Below the pieces are notes generated by a model. It ran no database searches and had not been told where the DNA came from. It saw only the letters and a program-made list of their open reading frames with translations. From assembly GCF_051020955.1 (NCBI RefSeq), contig NW_027476360.1, forward strand, positions 216,416 to 280,415: a DNA stretch of 64,000 nucleotides, in the 5' to 3' direction. The stretch comes from Megalopta genalis. Its lineage: Eukaryota > Arthropoda > Insecta > Hymenoptera > Halictidae. How positions within the stretch are numbered: position 1 is the stretch's first letter; the number at the start of each line of letters is the position of its first letter. Of this stretch, positions 53,899 to 64,000 are shown in pieces. A program made the translations under genes and the position numbers.

Positions 53899-54843
53899 GG
53901 ATTTGAAGCTAACTCGTTTGTTTCGCACGCACTTGAATCTAAATCAAGTATATCACAAGTATTTGAAGCTAAACCGTTTGATTCGCATGGATTTGAAGCT
54001 AAGCCTTCTAGTTCGCATTGATTTGAAGATAAATCAAGTGTGTCGCTTGGATTTGAAGCTCAGCCTTCTACTTCGCATTGGTTTGAAGCTAAATAATGTG
54101 TTTCGCTTGGATTTTAAGCTAACTCGTTTGTTTCACATGCAGTTGAAGTTAAATCATGAATATCACAAGTATCTGAAGCTAAACGAATTGTTTCGCATGG
54201 ATTTGAAGACAAGCCTCCTACTTCGCATTGATTTGATGCTAAATCATGTGTTTCGCATGGATTTGAAGCTAACTCGTTTGTTTCGCATGCAGTTGAAGCT
54301 AAATCATGTATATCACAAGTGTTTGAAGCTAAACCATTTGTTTTGCATGGATTTGAAGATAATCCTTCTACTTCGCATTGATTTGAAGCTAAATCATGTG
54401 TTTCGCTTGGATTTGAAGCTAACTCGTTTGTTTCGCACGCACTTGAATCTAAATCAAGTATATCACAAGTATTTGAAGCTAAACCGTTTGATTCGCATGG
54501 ATTTGAAGCTAAGCCTTCTAGTTCGCATTGATTTGAAGATAAATCAAGTGTGTCGCTTGGATTTGAAGCTCAGCCTTCTACTTCGCATTGGTTTGAAGCT
54601 AAATAATGTGCTTCGCTTGGATTTTAAGCTAACTCGTTTGTTTCACATGCAGTTGAAGTTAAATCATGAATATCACAAGTATCTGAAGCTAAACGAATTG
54701 TTTCGCATGGATTTGAAGACAAGCCTCCTACTTCGCATTGATTTGATGCTAAATCATGTGTTTCGCATGGATTTGAAGCTAACTAGTTTGTTTCGCATGC
54801 AGTTGAAGCTAAATCATGTATATCACAAGTGTTTGAAGCTAAA
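53704..54843. repeat. 510-bp secondary tandem repeat, about 2.2 copies
   Basis: 53821 aligns with 54331 and 54121 with 54631, an offset of 510 bp (17 units, not a multiple of the 150-bp HOR). Private markers are GCACTTGAATCTAAATCAAG, TGTGTCGCTTGG and GAAGACAAGCCTCC. The copies differ by isolated bases such as ATCTGAAG/ATTTGAAG. Confidence 0.85.
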
Positions 54844-55728
54844 CGAATTGTTTCGCATGGATTTGAAGATAAGCCTCCTACTTCGCATTGATTTGCTGCT
54901 AAATCATGTCTTTCGCATGGATTTGATGCGATCTCGTCTGTTTCGCATGCAGTTGAAGCTAAATCATGTATATCACATGTCTTTGAAGCTAAACCATTTG
55001 TTTCGCATGGATTCGAAGATAACCCTTCTACTTCGCACTGATTTGAAGCTAAATCATGTGATTCGCATTGATTTGAATCTAATTCATGTGTTTCGCATGT
55101 ATTTGAAGCTACGCCTTCTACTTTGCATGAATTTGTAACCAAATCATGTGTTTCGCTTGGATTTGAAGCTAACTCGATTATTTCGCATGCAGTTGAAGCA
55201 AAATCATGTATATCACAAGTATTTGAATCAGAACCATTTGATTAGCATGGATTCGAAGATCACCCTTCTTCTTCGCATTGGTTTGATGCTAAATCATGTG
55301 TTTCGCATGGTTTTGTGGCTAAGTCGTCTGTTTCGCATGCAGTTGAAGCTAAATTATGTATATCACAAGTATTTGAAGCTAAACAAATTGTTTCGCATGG
55401 ATTTGAAGACAACCCTCCTACTTCGCATTGATTTGATGCTAAATCATGTGTTTCGCATGGATTTGAAGCTAACTAGTTTGTTTCGCATGATGTTTAAGCT
55501 AAGTCATGTATCACAAGTATTTGAAGCTAAGCCATTTTATTCCCATGTATTTGAAACTCATCATTCTACTTCCCATTGATTTGAAGCTAAATCACGTGTT
55601 CCGCTTGGATTTTAAGCTAACTCGTTTGTATCACATGCAGTTGAAGCTAAATCATGTATATCACAAGTGTTTGAAGCTAAACCATTTGCTTTGCATGGAT
55701 TCGAAGGTCACCCTTCTTCTTCGCATTG

Positions 55729-57167
55729 ATTTGAAGCTAAACCATTTGTTTCGCATGGATTCGAAAATAACCCCTCTACTTCGCATTGATTTGATGCTAA
55801 ATCATGTGTTTCGCATGGTTTTGAGGCTAACTCGTTTGTTTCGCATGCAGTTGAAGCTAAATTATGTATATCACGAGTATTTGAAGCTAAACCATTTGTT
55901 TCGCATTGATTCAAAGATCAGTCTTCCACTTCGCATTGATTTGAATCTAAATCATGTGTTTCGCATGGATTTGAAGCTAACTCGTTTGTTTCGCATGGAG
56001 TTGAAGCTAAGTCAAGTATGCCACAAGTATTTGAAGCTAAACCATTTGTTTCGCATGGATTCGAAGATCAGCCTTCTACTACCCATTGATTTGAAGCTAA
56101 ATCATGTGTTTCGCTTGGGTTTGAAGCGAACTCGTTTGTTTCGCATGCAGTTGAAGCTAAATTATGTATATTACAAGTATTTGAAGCTAAACAATTTGTT
56201 TCGCATGGATTTGAAACTACGCCGTCTAGTTCGCATTGATTTGAAGCTAAATAATTTGTTTCGCTTGGATTTGAAGCGTACTCCTTTGTTTCGCATGCTG
56301 TTAAGGCTAAATAATTTATATCACAAGTATTTGAAGCTAAACCATTTGTTTAGCATGGATTCGAAGGTCAGTCTTCTACTTCGCATTGATTTGAAGCTAA
56401 ATAATGTGTTTCGCTTGGATAATAAGCTAACTCGTTTGTTTCGCATGCATTTGAAGCTAAATCATGCACATCACAAATATTTGAAGCTGAACCACTTGTT
56501 TCGAATGGATTTGAAGATAAGCCTTCTACTTTGCATTGATTTGAAGCTAAATCATGTGTTTCGCATGGAGTTGATGCCAACCCGTTTGTTTAGCTTGCTG
56601 TTGAAGCTAATTCATGTATATCACAAGTATTTGAAGCTAAACCATTTGTTTCGCATGGATTCGAAGATCAGCATTGTACTACGCATTGATATGAAGTTAA
56701 ATCATTTGTTTCGCATGGATTTGAAGCAATCTCGTTTGTTTCGCATGCAGATGAAGTTAAATCATGTATACCACAAATATTTGAATGTAAAGTATTTGTT
56801 TCGCATGGATTTGAAGCTAAGCCTTCTACTTCGCAATTGATTTGAGGCTAAATCACGCGTTTCGCTTGGATTTGAAGCTAACTCGTTTTTTTCGCATGCA
56901 GTTGAAGCTAGATCATGTATATCACAGGTCTTTGAAGCTAAACCATTTGTTTCGCATGGATTCGAAGATAACCCTTCTACTTCGCATTGATTTGATGCTA
57001 AATCATGTGTATCGCATGGATTTGAAGCTAACTCGTTTGTTTCGCATGCAGTTGAAGCTAAATCATGTTTATCACAAGTATTCGAAGCTAAACCATTTGT
57101 TTCGCATGGATCTGAAGATAATCCTTCTACTTCGCATTGATTTGAAGCTAAATCATGTGTTTCGCTT
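55729..57167. repeat. About 1.4-kb segment, copy B (offset 3,269 bp)
   Basis: Second copy of 52460-53898. Differences noticed include GATAATCCTTC/GATAAGCCTTC near 53249/56518, AAGCGAACTCC/AAGCGTACTCC and CGAATATC/CGAAGATC. Confidence 0.85.
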
Positions 57168-57397
57168 GTAATTGAAGTTAACTCGTTTGTTTCGCACGCA
57201 GTTGAAGGTAAATCATGTATATCACATGTATTTGAAGCTATTCCATTTGATTCGCATGGATTTGAAAAGAAGCCTTCTGCTTCGCATTGAGTTGAAGCTA
57301 AAACATGCATTTCGCATGGATTTGAAGCTAACTCGTTTTTTTCGCCTGCATTTGGAGCTATATCACTTATATTCGCAAGTATTTGAAGGTCAATCAT
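56762..57397 (-). pseudogene. Antisense decapeptide-phase fragment (211 codons)
   Basis: Opens with MIDLQILANISDIA and continues in decapeptides with Cys in most repeats. Near its end an inserted base (TCGCAATTGATTT near 56835) shifts it into a basic phase before the stop. The frame change within the fragment argues against a conserved protein. Confidence 0.1.
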
Positions 57398-57470
57398 TCG
57401 TTTCGCATGGATTTGAAGCTAATCCTTCTACTTCGCATTCATTTGAAGCTAAATCATGCGTTTCGCACGG

Positions 57471-57870
57471 ATTTGTAGCTAACTCGTTTGATTCGCCTGC
57501 ATTTCAAGCTATATCACTTATATGGCAAGTGTTTGAAGCTAAATCATTTGTGTCGCATGGGTTTGAAGCTAAGCCTTCTACTTCGGATGGATTTGAAGCT
57601 AAATCATGCGTTTCGCTTGGATTTAAAACTAACTTGTTTGTTTCGCATGCAGTTGAAACTAAATCATGTATATCACAAGTATTTGAAGCTGAACCATTTG
57701 TTTCGCATGAATATTAAGCTAAACCATGTGTTTCGAATGAATTTGAAGCTAAATCATGTGTTTCGCAGGGATTCGAAGCTAACTCGTTTGTTTCGCCTGC
57801 ATTTGAAGCTAAATCATGTACATGACAAGTATATGCAGCTAAACCATTTGATTCGCATGGATTTGAAACT
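57471..57870. repeat. About 400-bp segment duplicated at 60268-60667 (offset 2,797 bp)
   Basis: Shared markers are TATGGCAAGTGTTTG, CTTCGGATG and AAAACTAACTTGTTTG. Several substitutions separate the copies (GATTCGCC/GATACGCC, CATGACAAG/CATCACAAG), so it is older than the zone 1 duplications. Confidence 0.78.
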
Positions 57871-58358
57871 AAGCCTTCTACTTCGCATTGATTTGAAGCT
57901 GAATCATGTGTTTCGCTTGCATTTGAAGCTAACTCGTTTGTTTCGCATAGATTTGAACCTAAATCATGTGTTTCGCATGGATTTGAAGCTAACTCGTTTG
58001 TTTCGCCTGCATTTGAAGCTAAATCATGTACATGACAATTATATGCAGCTAAACCATTTGATTCGCATGGATTTGAAACTAAGCCTTCTACTTCGCATTG
58101 ATTTGAAGCTAAATCATGTGTTTCGCTTGGATTTGAAGATAACTCGTTCGATTCGCATGCAGTTGAAGCTAAATCATGTATATCAGAATTATTTGAAGCT
58201 AAACCATTTGTTTCGCATGGTTTTGTATCTAAGCCTTCTACTTCGCATTGATTAGAAGCTAAATCATGTGTTCCGCATGGATTTGAAGCTAACTCGTTTG
58301 TTTCGCCTGCATTTGAAGCTATATCACTTATATTCGCAAGCATTTGAAGGTCAATCAT
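57714..58358 (-). pseudogene. Antisense decapeptide-phase fragment with ATG start module (214 codons)
   Basis: The fragment opens with MIDLQMLANISDIA, encoded by the 31-bp unit and its neighbour, and then runs about 20 decapeptides. Cys is often replaced here (NAGETNELAS, NPSETHDLAS), while Asn/Ser, Glu and Leu persist. It ends where a CATGAATATTAAGC unit gives a stop. Similar openings occur on the - strand at 57397, 58869, 60073, 62445, 62899, 63350 and 63861. The ATG is at the point where the 31-bp unit changes phase, so the start is probably a by-product. No function is assigned. Confidence 0.13.
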
Positions 58359-58378
58359 TCGTTTCGCATGGATTTGAA
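57960..58378. repeat. 419-bp segment duplicated at 59675-60093 (offset 1,715 bp)
   Basis: Shared markers are CATGACAATTATATGCAGC, GTATATCAGAATTATTTG and GGTTTTGTATC. The copies end at GAAGCGAAT against GAAGCTAAT. One difference, GAAGCTAAATC/GAAGTTAAATC, is seen near 58257/59972. Confidence 0.82.
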
Positions 58379-58539
58379 GCGAATCCTTATACTTCGCATT
58401 GATTTGAAGCTAAATCAAGTGTTTCGCTTGGATTTGAAGCTAACTCGTTTGTTTCGCATGCAGCTGAAGCTATATCATGTATATCACAAGTATTTGAAGC
58501 TAAACGATTCGATTCGCATGGATTTGAAGCTAACCCTGC

Positions 58540-59208
58540 AACTTAGCATTAATTTGAATTTAAATCATGTGTTTGGCATGGATTTGAAGCTAAGCCTGAT
58601 ACTTCGCATTGATTTGAAGATAAATCATGTGTTTCGCTTGGATTTGAAGCTAACTCGTTTGTTTCGCATGCAGTTGAATCTACATCGTGTATATCACAAG
58701 TATTTGAATCTGAACCATTTGATTCCCATGAATAGTACGCTAAACCATTTCTTTCGAATGAATTTGAAGCTAAATCATGTGTTTTGAATGGATTTGAAGC
58801 TAACTCGTTTGCTTCGTCTGCATTTGTAGCTATATCACTTATATTCGCAAGCATTTGGGGCTCAATCATTCGTTCCGCATGGATTTGAAGCTAAGCCTTC
58901 TACTTCGCATTTATTTGAAGCTAAATCATGTGGTTGCGCATGGATTTGCAGATAACACGTTTGTTTCGCATGCAGTTGAAGCTATATCACTTATATTCGC
59001 AAGTATTTGAAGCCAAATCATTCGGTTCGCATGGATTTGAAGCTATGACTTCTACTTCGCATTGATTTGAAGTTAAATCATGTGTTTCGCATGGATTTGA
59101 AGCTATCTCGTTTGTTTACCATGCAGTTGAATCTATATCACTTATATTCGCAAGCATTTGAAGCTAAATAATTCGTTTGGCATGGATTGGAAGCTAAGCC
59201 TTCTACTT
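58540..59208. repeat. 669-bp segment duplicated at 62116-62784 (offset 3,576 bp)
   Basis: Shared markers are CATGAATAGTACGC, ATGTGGTTGCGCATGG, GTTTACCATGC and TTTGGCATGGATTGG. Differences noticed are GGGGCTC/GGAGCTC, GTTCCGC/GTTTCGC and TACTTTGC/TACTTCGC. Confidence 0.82.
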
Positions 59209-59320
59209 TGCATTGATTTGAAGTCAAATCATGTGTTACGCTTGGATTTGAAGCTCACTCGTTTGTTTCGCCTGCATTTGAAGATATATCACTTACATCG
59301 CAAGTATATGAAGCTAAATC

Positions 59321-59676
59321 ATTCGTGTCGCATGGATTTGAAGCTAAGCCTTCTACTTCGCATTGATTTGAAGCTGCATCATGTGTTTCGCATGGATTCG
59401 AGGCTAACTCGTTTGATTCGCATGCAGTTGAAGCTAAATCATGTTTATCACAAATATCTAAATCTAAACCATCTGTTTCGCATGAATATTAAGCTGAACC
59501 ATGTGTTTCTCATGAATTTGAAACTATATCATGTGTTTCGCATGGATTTGAAGCTAACTCGTTTATTTCATCTTCATTTGAAGCAAAATCATGTATATCA
59601 CAAGTATTTGAAGCTGAACCATTTGTTTCTCACGTATTTGAAACTGAGCCTTCTACTTCGCATTGATTTGAAGCTA
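59321..59676. repeat. 356-bp segment duplicated at 63349-63704 (offset 4,028 bp)
   Basis: Shared markers are GGATTCGAGGC, CATGTTTATCAC and CACGTATTTGAAACTGAGCC. Differences include GCTGCATC/GCTAAATC and CAAATATCTAAATC/CATGTATCTGAATC. Confidence 0.78.
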
Positions 59677-62600
59677 AATCATGTGTTTCGCATGGATTTG
59701 AAGCTAACTCGTTTGTTTCGCCTGCATTTGAAGCTAAATCATGTACATGACAATTATATGCAGCTAAACCATTTGATTCGCATGGATTTGAAACTAAGCC
59801 TTCTACTTCGCATTGATTTGAAGCTAAATCATGTGTTTCGCTTGGATTTGAAGATAACTCGTTCGATTCGCATGCAGTTGAAGCTAAATCATGTATATCA
59901 GAATTATTTGAAGCTAAACCATTTGTTTCGCATGGTTTTGTATCTAAGCCTTCTACTTCGCATTGATTAGAAGTTAAATCATGTGTTCCGCATGGATTTG
60001 AAGCTAACTCGTTTGTTTCGCCTGCATTTGAAGCTATATCACTTATATTCGCAAGCATTTGAAGGTCAATCATTCGTTTCGCATGGATTTGAAGCTAATC
60101 CTTCTACTTCGCATTCATTTGAACCTAAATCATGCGTTTCGCATGGATTTCAAGCTATATCACTTATATTCGCAAGTATTTGAAGTTCAATCATTCGTTT
60201 CGCATCGATTCGAAACTAATCCTTATACTTCGGATTGTTTTGAAGCTAAATCATGTGTTTCGCATGGATTTGTAGCTAAGTCGTTTGATACGCCTGCATT
60301 TGAAGCTATATCACTTATATGGCAAGTGTTTGAAGCTAAATCATTTGTGTCGCATGGGTTTGAAGCTAAGCCTTCTACTTCGGATGTATTTGAAGCTAAA
60401 TCATGCGTTTCGCTTGGAGTTAAAACTAACTTGTTTGTTTCGCATGCAGTTGAAACTAAATCATGTATATCACAAGTATTTGAAGCTGAACCATTTGTTT
60501 CGCACGAATATTAAGCTGAACCATGTGTTTGGAATGAATTTGAAGCTAAATCATGTGTTTCGCAGGGATTTGAAGCTAACTCGTTTGTTTCGCCTGCATT
60601 TGAAGCTAAATCATGTACATCACAAGTATATGCAGCTAAACCATTTGATTCGCATGGATTTGAAGCTAATCCTTCTACTTCGCATTGATTTGGAGATGAA
60701 TAATTTGTTTCGCTTGTATTTGAAGCTAACTCGTTTGTTTCGCATGCAGTTGAAGCTAAATCATGTATATCATAAGTATTTGAAGCTGAACCATTTGTTT
60801 CGCATGAATATTAAGCTAAACCATGTGTTTCGAATGAATTTGAAGCTAAATCATGTGTTTCGCATGGATGTGAAACTAACTCGTTTGTTTCGCCTGCATT
60901 TGAAGCTAAATCACGTATATCACAAGTATGTGAAGCTAAACCATTTGTTTCGCATGGATTTGAAGCTAAGCCTTCTACTTCGCATTGATTCGAATCTGAA
61001 TCATGTGTTTCGCTTGAATTTGAAGCTAACACGTCTGTTTCACATGCAGTTGAAGCTAAATCATGTATATTACAAGTATTTGAAGCTGAACCATTTGTTT
61101 CGCACGAAGATTAAGCTAAACCATGTGTTTCGAATGAATTTGAAGCTAAATCATGTGTTTTGAATGGATTTAAAGCTAACTCGTTTGTTTCACCTGCATT
61201 TGAAGATATATCAGTGATCTTCGCAAGTATTTGAAGCTAAATCATTCGTTTCGCCGGATTTGAAGCTAAGCCTTCTACTTCTCTTTGATTTGAATCTAAA
61301 TCATGTGTTTCGCTTGGATTTGAAGCTAACTCGTTGGTTTTGCATGCAGTTGAACCAAAATCAAGTATCTCTCAAGTATTTGAAGCTAAATCATTCGTTT
61401 CGCTGGATTTGAAGCTAAGCCTTTTACTTCGCATTGATTTTAATCTAAATCATCTGTTTCGCATGGATTTGAAGCTGACTCGTTGGTTTTGCATGAAGTT
61501 GAATCTAAATCATGTATATCACAAGTATTTGAAGCTGAACCATTTGTTTCACATAGATTTGAAGCTAAGCCTCCTACTTCACATTGATTGGAATTTAAAT
61601 CATGTGTTTCGCATGGATTTGAAGCTAACTCGTTAGTGTCGCCTGCATTTGAAGCTATATCACTTATATTCGCAAGTATTTGAAGCTAAACCATTCGTTT
61701 CGCATGGATTTGACGCTAATTCGTTTGTTTCGCTTGCTGTTGAAGCTAAATCAAGTATCTCTCAAGTATTTGAAGCTAAATCATTCGTTTCGCATGGATT
61801 CGAAGCTAATCCTTCTACTTCGCATTGAATTGAGGCTTAATCGTGCGTTTCGCTTGGATTTGAAGCTAACTCGTTTGTGTCGCATGCAGTTGAATATAAA
61901 TCATGTATATCACAAGTATTTGAAGCTAAACCATTTGATTCGCATGGATTTGAAGCTAAGCCTTCTACCTCGCATTGATTTGGAGCTAAATCATGTGTTT
62001 CGTATGGATATTAAGTTAACTAGTTTGTATCACATGCAGTTGAATTTAAATCATGTATATCACAAGTAGTTGAAGCTAAACGATTAGATTCGCATGGATT
62101 TGAAGCTAACACTTCAACTTAGTATTAATTTGAATTTAAATCATGTGTTTGGCATGGATTTGAAGCTAAGCCTGATACTTCGCATTGATTTGAAGATAAA
62201 TCATGTGTTTCGCTTGGATTTGAAGCTAACTCGTTTGTTTCGCATGCAGTTGAATCTACATCGTGTATATCACAAGTATTTGAATCTGAACCATTTGATT
62301 CCCATGAATAGTACGCTAAACCATTTCTTTCGAATGAATTTGAAGCTAAATCATGTGTTTTGAATGGATTTGAAGCTAACTCGTTTGCTTCGTCTGCATT
62401 TGTAGCTATATCACTTATATTCGCAAGCATTTGGAGCTCAATCATTCGTTTCGCATGGATTTGAAGCTAAGCCTTCTACTTCGCATTTATTTGAAGCTAA
62501 ATCATGTGGTTGCGCATGGATTTGCAGATAACACGTTTGTTTCGCATGCAGTTGAAGCTATATCACTTATATTCGCAAGTATTTGAAGCCAAATCATTCG

Positions 62601-64000
62601 GTTCGCATGGATTTGAAGCTATGACTTCTACTTCGCATTGATTTGAAGTTAAATCATGTGTTTCGCATGGATTTGAAGCTATCTCGTTTGTTTACCATGC
62701 AGTTGAATCTATATCACTTATATTCGCAAGCATTTGAAGCTAAATAATTCGTTTGGCATGGATTGGAAGCTAAGCCTTCTACTTCGCATTGATTTGAAGC
62801 TAAATCATGTGTTTCGCATGGATTTGAAGCTACCTCGTTTGTTTCGCCTGCATTTGAAGCTACATTACTTCTATTCGAAAGTATTTGATGATAAATCATT
62901 CGTTTCGCATGGATTTGAAGCTAATCCTTCAACTTCGCATTCATTTGAAGCTAAATCATTCGTTTCGCATGGATTTGAAGCTAACTCATTTGTTTCGCAT
63001 GCAGTTGAAACTAAATCATGTTTATCACAATCATTTGAAGCTAAACCATTTGATTCGCATGGATTCGAAGATAAGCCTTCTACTTCGCATTGATTTGATG
63101 CTAAATCATGTGTTTCGTTTGGATTTGAGGCTAACTCATTTGTTCCGCATGCTGTTGAATGTAAATCATGTATTTCACAAGTATTTGAAGCTAAACTATT
63201 TGTTTCGCATGGATCCGTAGATAACCCTTCTACTTCGCATTGATTTGAAGCTAAATCATGTGTTTGGCATGAATTTGAAGCTAACTCGTTTGCTTCGTCT
63301 GCATTTGAAGCTATATCACTTATATTCGCAAGCATTTGGAGCTCAATCATTCGTGTCGCATGGATTTGAAGCTAAGCCTTCTACTTCGCATTGATTTGAA
63401 GCTAAATCATGTGTTTCGCATGGATTCGAGGCTAACTCGTTTGATTCGCATGCAGTTGAAGCTAAATCATGTTTATCACATGTATCTGAATCTAAACCAT
63501 CTGTTTCGCATGAATATTAAGCTGAACCATGTGTTTCTCATGAATTTGAAACTATATCATGTGTTTCGCATGGATTTGAAGCTAACGCGTTTATTTCGTC
63601 TGCATTTGAAGCAAAATCATGTATATCACAAGTATTTGAAGCTGAACCATTTGTTTCTCACGTATTTGAAACTGAGCCTTCTACTTCGCATTGATTTGAA
63701 GCTGAATCATGTGTTTCGCTTGCATTTGAAGCTAACTCGTTTGTTTCGCATAGATTTGAAGCTAAATCATGTGTTTCGCATGGATTTGAAGCTACCTCGT
63801 TTGTTTCGCCTGCATTTGAATCTACATTACTTCTATTCGAAAGTATTTGATGATAAATCATTCGTTTCGCATGGATTTGAAGCTAATCCTCAACGTCGCA
63901 TTCATTTGAAGCTAAATCATGCGTTTCGCATGGATTTGAAGCTATATCACTTATATTCGCAAGTATTGAAGGTCAATCATTCGTTTCGCATGGATTTGAA

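Larger units (their letters stand above)
51411..57170. repeat. Zone 7: homogeneous 150-bp HOR domain
   Basis: Units are close to consensus, with GCATGCAGTT as the usual type-2 form and few indels. The repeat phase is therefore uninterrupted from 51412 to an inserted base near 53565 (TCGCAATTGATTT). It contains the 510-bp and 3,269-bp-offset duplications listed separately. Confidence 0.82.
1..64000. repeat. Tandem array of 30-bp units in 150-bp higher-order repeats
   Basis: The whole window consists of 30-bp units. Nearly every unit starts with GAAGCT (or GAAGAT, GAATCT, GATGCT) and most carry TTTCGCATGG or a relative at unit positions 17-26. Five unit types recur in order. A representative 150-bp set is 5343-5372 (type 1), 5373-5402 (type 2), 5403-5432 (type 3), 5433-5462 (type 4) and 5463-5492 (type 5). 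Type 2 has ACTCGTTTG and GCATGCTGTT or GCATGCAGTT. Type 3 has TATATCACAAGTATTT. Type 4 has AACCATTTG and GGATTC. Type 5 has AAGCCTTCTACTTCGCATTG. The array has no edge inside the window. The unit sequence is directly visible; calling it a satellite is an inference from length, HOR structure and lack of other sequence. A giant decayed repeat gene is the main alternative. Confidence 0.97.
57171..64000. repeat. Zone 8: mixed subfamilies with a 31-bp unit
   Basis: A 31-bp unit (TATATCACTTATATTCGCAAG) preceded by CGCCTGCATTT recurs, along with CATGAATATTAAGC, CATGACAATTATATGC and CATGAATAGTACGC variants. Indels every few hundred bases change reading phase. The array continues past the window end. 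Confidence 0.78.

Noticed and set aside
1..64000. Continuous + strand gene in the EAKSCVSHGF phase if TGA is read as tryptophan
   Set aside because: TAA and TAG also interrupt that phase (TTTTAATCT, AAATAATCTG, TATTAAGC and TGAATAGTACGC units), and frame-shifting 29- and 31-bp units are common. Recoding TGA alone does not open it.
1..64000. CRISPR array, suggested by the 30-bp repeat length
   Set aside because: Repeats are directly adjacent with no unique spacers, units are diverged, and no cas-like gene is present.
1..64000. Pentapeptide-repeat, TPR, PPR, ankyrin or leucine-rich repeat protein
   Set aside because: The period is ten residues, and none of the residue patterns of these families fits. 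The DLAS piece recurs every ten residues, not every five.
57171..64000. Family of about 200-residue Cys-rich secreted proteins on the minus strand
   Set aside because: The starts coincide with phase-shifting 31-bp units, no hydrophobic signal peptide is visible, ends vary with local indels, and the conserved Cys is often lost in this zone.

Overview
The window is one uninterrupted tandem-repeat array. A 30-bp unit (consensus about 11 G/C of 30) runs from the first base to the last, roughly 2,100 units. In most of the window five diverged unit types follow each other in a fixed order and form a 150-bp higher-order repeat (HOR), roughly 420 of them. No stretch of unrelated sequence was seen: no unique flank, no transposon ends, no tRNA- or rRNA-like segment and no recognisable gene family. 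The array runs off both ends, so it is at least 64 kb long. Layered HORs, long recent segmental duplications and the absence of any gene suggest eukaryotic satellite or heterochromatic DNA, or a decayed and hugely expanded coding minisatellite. The sequence does not identify the species, and a eukaryotic origin is itself an inference.

Layout (zone edges are soft). 1-16,536: homogeneous 150-bp HOR with many near-identical 0.8-2.5 kb duplications. 16,537-22,130: more diverged units with a 721-bp and a 450-bp secondary tandem. 22,131-30,200: a distinct older-looking subfamily with many 29-bp and shorter units. 30,201-35,845: intermediate. 35,846-45,117: a 749-bp secondary repeat inside a 4.36-kb block present twice at an offset of 4,915 bp. 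45,118-51,410: intermediate, with 1,110-bp-offset and 150-bp x3 duplications. 51,411-57,170: again homogeneous, with 510-bp tandem and 3,269-bp-offset copies. 57,171-64,000: subfamily mixture with a 31-bp unit variant and several 0.35-0.7 kb duplications.

Coding potential. Because 30 is divisible by three, every reading phase repeats as a decapeptide. The longest open stretches (up to 822 codons, + strand) lie in a phase whose between-unit differences fall on codon positions 1 and 2, and they carry no sign of protein selection. Two other phases, one per strand, share the same wobble position and look protein-like. The + phase (consensus EAKSCVSHGF) has a TGA in one of five units. The - phase (consensus NPCETHDLAS, with one Cys per ten residues) has no stop in its consensus, but shared indels and stops cut it into pieces of at most about 240 codons. 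I therefore annotate no confident gene. The best reading is a repeat array possibly descended from a decapeptide-repeat coding sequence and now evolving by unequal exchange, segmental duplication and conversion.
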